From an uncultured Bacillota bacterium (GTDB lineage Bacteria; Bacillota; Clostridia; Peptostreptococcales; Anaerovoracaceae), in contig CAMOXP010000032.1 in NCBI GenBank assembly GCA_946629205.1, positions 1 through 10,427 of the forward strand: a DNA stretch of 10,427 nucleotides, in the 5' to 3' direction. The notes below the pieces were generated by a model that ran no database searches, had not been told where the DNA came from, and saw only the letters and a program-made list of their open reading frames with translations. The translations under genes were made by a program, and so were the position numbers. Below are positions 6,233 through 10,427 of this stretch, piece after piece (within the stretch, counting starts at the first letter, position 1; each line of letters begins with the position of its first letter).

Positions 6233-6262
6233 ATTATATGGCAGGTAAGGCCCGGAAATCAA
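6233..6262 (-). promoter_or_regulatory. Predicted promoter of the KTDID-repeat gene
   Basis: On the minus strand TTGATT (6262-6257) and a perfect TATAAT (6238-6233) are 18 bp apart. The start point would be near 6226, about 33 nt before the ATG at 6193. Confidence 0.65.
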
Positions 6263-6328
6263 TACAAAGCATTGTAAAATCATGCGCTGCGCCGGATGGA
6301 CGCGACGGACGTCTGACGACATTGACGC

Positions 6329-6357
6329 TTGACGAGAGGTGTCGGTCAGGATAAAAT
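6329..6357 (+). promoter_or_regulatory. Predicted promoter of the second HTH-Uma2 gene
   Basis: TTGACG (6329-6334) and TAAAAT (6352-6357) are 17 bp apart, five of six matches each. Upstream the DNA has six closely spaced GACG units (about 6299-6334). Downstream AGGATAA recurs three times (from 6348, 6358 and 6381). The leader is about 65 nt. Confidence 0.6.
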
Positions 6358-6430
6358 AAGGATAACAAAAGAATAAAAACAGGATAAAAAAGGGGCAGAA
6401 AAGAGGCGCAGAGATGAAGGAGGATATGAG

Positions 6431-7234
6431 ATGAAAATCGAAGACATGAGGTTTATCAAAGAGGAAATGGGGCTTTCCTATGAAATGATCGCAGAGGGTT
6501 CCGGGGTGTCCCTCGGCACGGTCAAAAAGATTTTCGGCGGGTACGTGAAGACGCCGCGCTATGACACTATGGCTGCGCTGGAGGCGTTCTTTTCGGTTGG
6601 CGCCATAGAAATGCGCGAAGCGGCATTCGAGTATTATGCCGGGCAGAAAAAACAAGGAGAATACACCATCGAGGATGTGGAGAAGATCCCGGAGAAAATA
6701 CGGGTGGAACTGATCGATGGGAAACTCTACTACCTGGCGGCGCCGACTCCGGTGCATCAGGCGATCGCGGGTGAGATTTTCATAAAACTGCGCTCGCATA
6801 TTGCGGCCAGGGGAGGAGACTGTCTGGCCGGTATGGCCGCTACGGATTTCAAGCTGGACCCGGACAGCAATAAGACCATGGTCCAGCCGGACGTGTTCGT
6901 CGTCTGCGACCCGAACATCTTCGGACTGAAACGGATGACCGGCGCGCCGGACCTGGCGATCGAGATCCTGTCGCCATCGAACAGCGAATCGAAGATGAAC
7001 GAGAAGATGCTCAAATACCGTGACGCCGGTGTGCCGGAGTACTGGGCGGTGAACTACGACAATAAGAGTATTACAGTCATTTTGTTTGAAGATGCGGAAG
7101 GAAACGCGCAGATCCATTTTTATACGTTCCGCGACAAGGTCCCGGTCAGTATCTTCGAGGACTGTTATATTGATTTTGCAGAGATCGATGCCTATGTGCA
7201 GAAATATATCGACAAATGCGGAGGAAGAGAGTGA
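6431..7234 (+). CDS. HTH domain + Uma2 family (PD-(D/E)XK-like) protein, copy 2
   Basis: This 267-aa paralogue of the gene at 4913 has the same layout. The HTH is at residues about 4-55 (SGVSLGTVKKIFGG at 24-37). A shorter linker follows, then the Uma2 domain at about 78-250 with ELIDG (93-97), His109, Pro153-Asp154, PDLAIEILSP (173-182) with Glu178, Lys192, Tyr196 and EYW (203-205). Asp236 of copy 1 is replaced (EYWAVN against EYWIVD), so the two may not be equivalent. The start is firm: AGGAGG at 6418-6423 is 7 nt before the ATG. Copy 1 has an acidic insert (about residues 62-80) that this one lacks. The next gene begins 47 bp downstream with no terminator between, so read-through into the amidohydrolase is likely. 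Confidence 0.87.
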   Translation: MKIEDMRFIKEEMGLSYEMIAEGSGVSLGTVKKIFGGYVKTPRYDTMAALEAFFSVGAIEMREAAFEYYAGQKKQGEYTIEDVEKIPEKIRVELIDGKLYYLAAPTPVHQAIAGEIFIKLRSHIAARGGDCLAGMAATDFKLDPDSNKTMVQPDVFVVCDPNIFGLKRMTGAPDLAIEILSPSNSESKMNEKMLKYRDAGVPEYWAVNYDNKSITVILFEDAEGNAQIHFYTFRDKVPVSIFEDCYIDFAEIDAYVQKYIDKCGGRE

Positions 7235-7281
7235 GAGCCGAGCGTAAGGAGCGAAACGCGAAGGCCGGAAGGAGTGATCGG

Positions 7282-8982
7282 ATGAAGGAGTACATCGTTA
7301 CAAACGCGCAGGTCTACACGCAGGATACAAACAATCCATGGGCGGAGGCTTTTGCGGTAAAGGACGGGATATTCACCTGCGTCGGAACAAATGACGAGGT
7401 CAGGCGGCAGGCAGGAGAAACGGCGAAGGAATACGATATGGGCGGCCGGTTCATTATGCCCGGGATCGTCGACTCCCACGCCCACATCGCCATGAGCGTG
7501 TTTCTCGGGGGCGATGACGAAGACGACTCCATGCCGATGTACGACTGCAAAAGCAAGAAAGAGGTGCTGGAAAAACTCAGGACGCTCGTGAAAAAGCATC
7601 CGTTCCGTCTGTTCTACGCGATGTTCTACGGCAAGATGGAAGTGCTGGCCGAGGATCCGATCACAAGAGACGATCTGGATAAGATCGTCCGTTTCAGACC
7701 GGTGATCCTGGTGGAAGAGGAATGCCATAGCGCGATTCTGAATTCGGCGGCGCTGAAGTATTTCGGCGTCAGGGAAGATACAGAGGATATCGCGCCGGGC
7801 CTCAGTGTCTATGAGCGGGATGAAAGCGGCAGGCTGACCGGTATGATCACGGAGATGACCATGGTGCCGATCCTCTCCACGGAGACGCCGACCGAAAAGC
7901 AGCTGCGCAGCGGCATCACCAAACTGATCAGCTATCTCATCTCCCGCGGAGTGACCACGATCTTCGACGCGGGAAATATGACAGAAGAGGATATGATCTT
8001 CCGGACGTTTAAGGCAATGGATGAGGAGGGGAGGATTCCTGTCCGCATGTTCATGTGCCATATGCTTTGGCATCCGGATATGGTGCCGGACGCGATCAAG
8101 GAGTTCAAGAAGTATAAGCAGAAATACGAAACAGACAATGTGCGTTTCGATACGATGAAGATGATGTTTGACGGGACGCAGCGCATCCATACGGCCTGCA
8201 TGGTCGAGCCTTACGCGGATACGGGAACCTGCGGCGGCACATTGATTTCCGAAGATGCGCTTCTGGAGTTTATGCGCGCGCTGAATCGCGAAGGCATCGA
8301 CTTCCATCTGCACACAGTCGGCGAAGAAGCGGTCCGCAGGGTGATGAACTGCGTGGAGCGTCTGCGTGAAGAGGGAGCATCCGGTGAGGGAGCACCGTTC
8401 CGCATTACAGTCACCTGCGCTCACGATGAGGTGCTCCGGCCGGAAGACGTGCAGCGTTTTCAGGAACTCGGAATCGTGGCGAACTTCACACCGAGTTGGA
8501 ACGGCGGAAACTGCGGGGCAGCCCCGGAGGTCATGCAGAACCTGCTGGGACCGGAGCGTGGACTGAGGACCCTGCAGAGCCGGACGGTGTTCGATACGGG
8601 CGCCGTTGTTTCCTTCAGCTCCGATGAGGTCGAGCTGCACAATATGGATCACTGGAGTCCCTTCTGGGGTATGGAGGTCGGTGTGACCAGGCAGGATCCG
8701 GATTACGGCGAAGCAGACGCGGACGGAAGAAAGAACGGACAGACGGCACCGGTCTACGCTCCGGCAGCGGAGCGTATGACTCTGGAGCAGATGATCGAAG
8801 GGTATACGATCAACGGCGCCAGACAGCTTGGCATCGATGACCGGATCGGCTCGATCGAAGCGGGAAAAGATGCGGACTTTCTCGTGCTGTCGGAAGACCT
8901 GTTCGCGATGGATCCCTACAGGCTCCACGACGTCGTTCCGGAGCGGGTCTACATCAAAGGGAAACTGCAGAGCGTTCTTTGA
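7282..8982 (+). CDS. YtcJ-type metal-dependent amidohydrolase
   Basis: This 566-aa cytoplasmic hydrolase belongs to the amidohydrolase superfamily, YtcJ-like branch, whose members cleave amide, ester or related bonds in small molecules; the substrate is unknown. An N-terminal beta-domain segment (VTNAQVYTQD) leads to the metal motif DSHAH (64-68; His66 and His68). Further candidate ligands are Lys293 in MKMMFDG, His342/His344 in HLHTVGEEA, His381 in CAHDEV and Asp448 in SFSSDEV. The C-terminal IGSIEAGKDADFLVL (522-536) closes the barrel domain as is typical. The start at 7282 is chosen because AAGGAG (7269-7274) lies 7 nt upstream. An in-frame ATG at 7216 would add 22 basic residues and overlap the previous gene. 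No promoter is evident in the 47-bp gap. Confidence 0.88.
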   Translation: MKEYIVTNAQVYTQDTNNPWAEAFAVKDGIFTCVGTNDEVRRQAGETAKEYDMGGRFIMPGIVDSHAHIAMSVFLGGDDEDDSMPMYDCKSKKEVLEKLRTLVKKHPFRLFYAMFYGKMEVLAEDPITRDDLDKIVRFRPVILVEEECHSAILNSAALKYFGVREDTEDIAPGLSVYERDESGRLTGMITEMTMVPILSTETPTEKQLRSGITKLISYLISRGVTTIFDAGNMTEEDMIFRTFKAMDEEGRIPVRMFMCHMLWHPDMVPDAIKEFKKYKQKYETDNVRFDTMKMMFDGTQRIHTACMVEPYADTGTCGGTLISEDALLEFMRALNREGIDFHLHTVGEEAVRRVMNCVERLREEGASGEGAPFRITVTCAHDEVLRPEDVQRFQELGIVANFTPSWNGGNCGAAPEVMQNLLGPERGLRTLQSRTVFDTGAVVSFSSDEVELHNMDHWSPFWGMEVGVTRQDPDYGEADADGRKNGQTAPVYAPAAERMTLEQMIEGYTINGARQLGIDDRIGSIEAGKDADFLVLSEDLFAMDPYRLHDVVPERVYIKGKLQSVL

Positions 8983-9016
8983 TGCTTCGGAAACCCTGTA
9001 AAAACCCTGCAAGGGC

Positions 9017-9044
9017 TTGACTTTTATCCGGTCTCTGTTAGAAT
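9017..9044 (+). promoter_or_regulatory. Predicted promoter of the queuosine-salvage operon
   Basis: TTGACT (9017-9022) and TAGAAT (9039-9044) are separated by 16 bp, with TG at 9036-9037 giving an extended -10. The start near 9051 leaves a leader of about 185 nt, long enough for attenuation control. Confidence 0.65.
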
Positions 9045-9120
9045 CATGTGGTGACAAAATTTCATACGACAGTTCATTTGTACCTTCCTGTCGATAAATA
9101 AAACCGGGACTGCTTCTATT

Positions 9121-9150
9121 TGCGCGTCGGGTTCCGTTCGCGCATTTTTT
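9121..9150 (+). terminator. First leader terminator
   Basis: TGCGCG (9121-9126) and CGCGCA (9139-9144) form a 6-bp stem with a 12-nt loop, followed by six T. It could end transcripts of the amidohydrolase gene, act in the queuosine leader, or both. Confidence 0.7.
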
Positions 9151-9192
9151 AGGATTTAGATTTAGACTTTAGATTGAAGTATTTGAATTCAG

Positions 9193-9221
9193 CAGCTCCG
9201 GAAAGACCGGAGCTGTTTTTT
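9193..9221 (+). terminator. Second leader terminator, directly before the transporter gene
   Basis: A perfect 9-bp stem, CAGCTCCGG with CCGGAGCTG, and a 5-nt AAAGA loop are followed by six T. The T-run touches the AGGAG ribosome binding site (9222-9226). A strong terminator at this place would prevent expression of the gene unless it is disrupted, the standard sign of a regulated attenuator. Confidence 0.85.
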
Positions 9222-9235
9222 AGGAGAAGTTATTT

Positions 9236-9934
9236 ATGCAGACAATTCAAGAGCAAAAAAACGTATCACAATTATTCATGATCATCGGGATCATCTTCGT
9301 GACGTGCCTGCTGCTGTCCAATCTGATTGCGGGCAAAATGTGGGCGGTAACGGAGAACATCACACTGCCTGCGGCAGTGATCCTCTTCCCGGTGACATAT
9401 ATCCTGGGCGACGTATTCACCGAGGTGTACGGATTTGAGAGGGCGAGAAGGCTGATCTGGATAGGCTTCGGCTGCAGCTTTTTCGCGGTGCTCATCTACC
9501 TGATCACGATCGCGCTGCCCGCCCCGGGTTTCTGGGAAGGGCAGGAACACTACGCTGCCGTTCTCGGCACGACGCCGCGTGTGGCGGCAGCCTCCTTCGC
9601 AGGGTATCTGTTTGGTGAGTTCTCCAACTCCATTGTTCTGTCCAGGATCAAAGTCGCCATGGAAGGCAGGCATCTTTGGGTCAGAACGATCCTGTCAACA
9701 GTCGTGGGCGAAGGATTCGATTCGGTTCTCTTCATTACCATTTCATTCGCGGGGACAATGGAAACAAAGGTCCTGCTGCAGATGATCCTGTTCCAGTACC
9801 TGTTCAAGGTCTGCTACGAGATCATCTTTACACCGCTCACATACGCGGTCGTTGGATGGATCAAGAGAAAAGAAGGCATCGATACCTATGACAGCAATAT
9901 CCGGTACAGATTTTTAAGGAGCACAGCACAGTGA
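9236..9934 (+). CDS. Queuosine precursor transporter (YhhQ / DUF165 family)
   Basis: This 232-aa integral membrane protein imports queuosine precursors such as preQ0, preQ1 or queuine. About six membrane segments can be seen (roughly 11-32, 45-63, 74-96, 114-136, 151-175 and 180-207). Family hallmarks include SNLIAGK (28-34), FPVTYILGDVFTEVYG (51-66), FGEFSNS (126-132), VGEGFDS (157-163) and the K..YE..FTPLTY region (191-203). The start ATG is preceded by AGGAG 9 nt upstream, immediately after a strong terminator. The queF gene overlaps its stop by 4 bp, so the pair forms an operon, and that neighbour supports the substrate assignment. Energetics and the exact substrate cannot be told from sequence. 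Confidence 0.9.
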   Translation: MQTIQEQKNVSQLFMIIGIIFVTCLLLSNLIAGKMWAVTENITLPAAVILFPVTYILGDVFTEVYGFERARRLIWIGFGCSFFAVLIYLITIALPAPGFWEGQEHYAAVLGTTPRVAAASFAGYLFGEFSNSIVLSRIKVAMEGRHLWVRTILSTVVGEGFDSVLFITISFAGTMETKVLLQMILFQYLFKVCYEIIFTPLTYAVVGWIKRKEGIDTYDSNIRYRFLRSTAQ

Positions 9935-10427
9935 GTGATAATACAATGAAAGAAAGCACAACAAGAGAAAACGAAAACCTGACAAAGCTCGGAAGCAAAA
10001 GCACCGAATACAGCATGGATTACGATCCGGACGTTCTGGAGAGGTTCAGCAACAAACACCCGGACAACGATTATTTCGTCAAGTTCAATTGCCCGGAATT
10101 CACAAGTCTTTGCCCCATTACGGGCCAGCCGGATTTTGCAACAGTCATCATTTCCTATGTTCCGGACGAATACCTGGTGGAGAGCAAATCCCTGAAACTG
10201 TACCTGTTCTCCTTCCGGAACCACGGGGACTTTCACGAGGATGTAGTGAACATCATCATGAAGGATCTGATCAAGCTGATGGATCCGAAGTATATCGAGG
10301 TGTGGGGCAAGTTCCTGCCGCGCGGTGGTCTGTCCATCGACCCGTACTGCAACTACGGCAAGGCGGGAACGAAGTGGGAGCAGATCGCCTCTGACCGCCT
10401 GGCGTCCCACGACCTGTATCCGGAACG
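9931..10427 (+). CDS. queF: NADPH-dependent 7-cyano-7-deazaguanine reductase QueF (preQ1 synthase), cut at window end
   Basis: QueF reduces the nitrile of preQ0 to the amine preQ1 using NADPH, the last step before preQ1 is placed in tRNA. The 165 residues present are the single-domain (Bacillus-type) form. The nucleophile is Cys61 in EFTSLCPITGQPDFA, with Asp68 as proton donor. The QueF motif ESKSLKLYLFSFRNHG (84-99) and His102-Glu103 are intact. The reading frame stops at the window edge just after HDLYPE, only a few residues before the usual C-terminus. I choose the GTG at 9931: it overlaps the transporter TGA by 4 bp and has AAGGAG (9916-9921) 9 nt upstream. The in-frame ATG at 9946 has that site 24 nt away. 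Both choices leave the catalytic core unchanged. Confidence 0.95.
   Translation, partial: MSDNTMKESTTRENENLTKLGSKSTEYSMDYDPDVLERFSNKHPDNDYFVKFNCPEFTSLCPITGQPDFATVIISYVPDEYLVESKSLKLYLFSFRNHGDFHEDVVNIIMKDLIKLMDPKYIEVWGKFLPRGGLSIDPYCNYGKAGTKWEQIASDRLASHDLYPE

Larger units (their letters stand above)
9051..9235 (+). promoter_or_regulatory. Structured leader with two terminators; candidate preQ1/queuosine-responsive attenuator
   Basis: The leader contains a hairpin (CGACAG 9067-9072 with CTGTCG 9088-9093, 15-nt loop) and an A-rich tail (9094-9103). A GC-rich segment at 9104-9114 follows, then two intrinsic terminators (9121-9150 and 9193-9221). The segment 9104-9114 can pair with 9191-9201, the 5' side of the second terminator: 10 of 11 positions pair, with one A-C mismatch. 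It can instead pair with the loop of the first terminator (9130-9138, with one bulge). A hairpin followed by an A-rich tail recalls preQ1-I topology, but I do not see the preQ1-I, II or III consensus sequences. Regulation by a queuosine precursor is inferred from the downstream genes. Confidence 0.5.

Noticed and set aside
6209..7117. A 302-codon minus-strand frame across the second HTH-Uma2 gene
   Set aside because: It is antisense to a well-supported gene, and its end runs into the promoter of the KTDID-repeat gene.
7216..7281. An upstream in-frame ATG that would extend the amidohydrolase by 22 residues
   Set aside because: The extension is strongly basic and not family-like, overlaps the Uma2 gene, and lacks a ribosome binding site as good as the AAGGAG serving 7282.
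8988..9016. AACCCTG direct repeats and a short CCCT/AGGG hairpin just after the amidohydrolase gene, considered as a terminator or preQ1-I aptamer
   Set aside because: The stem has only 4 bp and no T-run on the plus strand, and the segment lies upstream of the predicted queuosine promoter without the conserved preQ1-I residues.
7192..9057. A 621-codon open frame on the minus strand opposite the amidohydrolase gene
   Set aside because: Its translation is His/Arg-rich without any recognisable domain, and the plus strand there encodes a clear YtcJ-type protein with its own ribosome binding site. It is a codon-bias shadow.

Overview
The window looks like chromosomal DNA of an anaerobic, fermentative Gram-positive bacterium of the Clostridia. 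The reasons are an [FeFe] hydrogenase with its maturase, strong AGGAGG-type ribosome binding sites, TATAAT/TTGACA-type promoters, U-tract terminators, and QueF and Uma2 proteins of the type found in Firmicutes. Base composition is moderately GC-rich in the genes and AT-rich between them. No RNA genes, CRISPR arrays, insertion sequences or phage genes were seen. The species cannot be fixed from the sequence alone.

Positions 1-3848 (minus strand) hold a tightly overlapping operon. It runs from a fusion protein (NuoF-type [4Fe-4S] domain joined to a GltD-like FAD/NAD(P)H oxidoreductase), through a 572-aa [FeFe] hydrogenase HydA with all clostridial CpI cluster ligands, to the start of the H-cluster maturase HydG, which leaves the window at position 1. 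The likely job is reversible electron exchange between NAD(P)H and H2. Its AT-rich control region (3849-4148) contains a sigma-A type promoter. Just downstream of the predicted start point is a palindrome with the core of the clostridial Rex (NADH/NAD+ sensor) operator. A small flavodoxin-fold flavoprotein gene diverges from the same region under an extended -10 promoter.

Positions 4780-7234 hold two paralogous genes, each an N-terminal helix-turn-helix joined to a Uma2 (PD-(D/E)XK-like) domain. Between them, on the opposite strand, lies a 101-aa Lys/Asp-rich protein built on four KTDID repeats, with its own promoter and terminator. The cellular role of this trio is unknown. Positions 7282-8982 encode a YtcJ-type metal-dependent amidohydrolase, probably read through from the second Uma2 gene.

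Positions 9017-10427 are a queuosine-salvage operon: a promoter, a structured leader of about 185 nt with two intrinsic terminators, a YhhQ/DUF165-family queuosine precursor transporter, and QueF (preQ1 synthase), which overlaps it by 4 bp and is cut by the window end only a few codons short. The leader has the layout of an attenuator, including a segment complementary to the second terminator, but shows no preQ1 aptamer I can recognise. It is the best candidate here for something not previously described.
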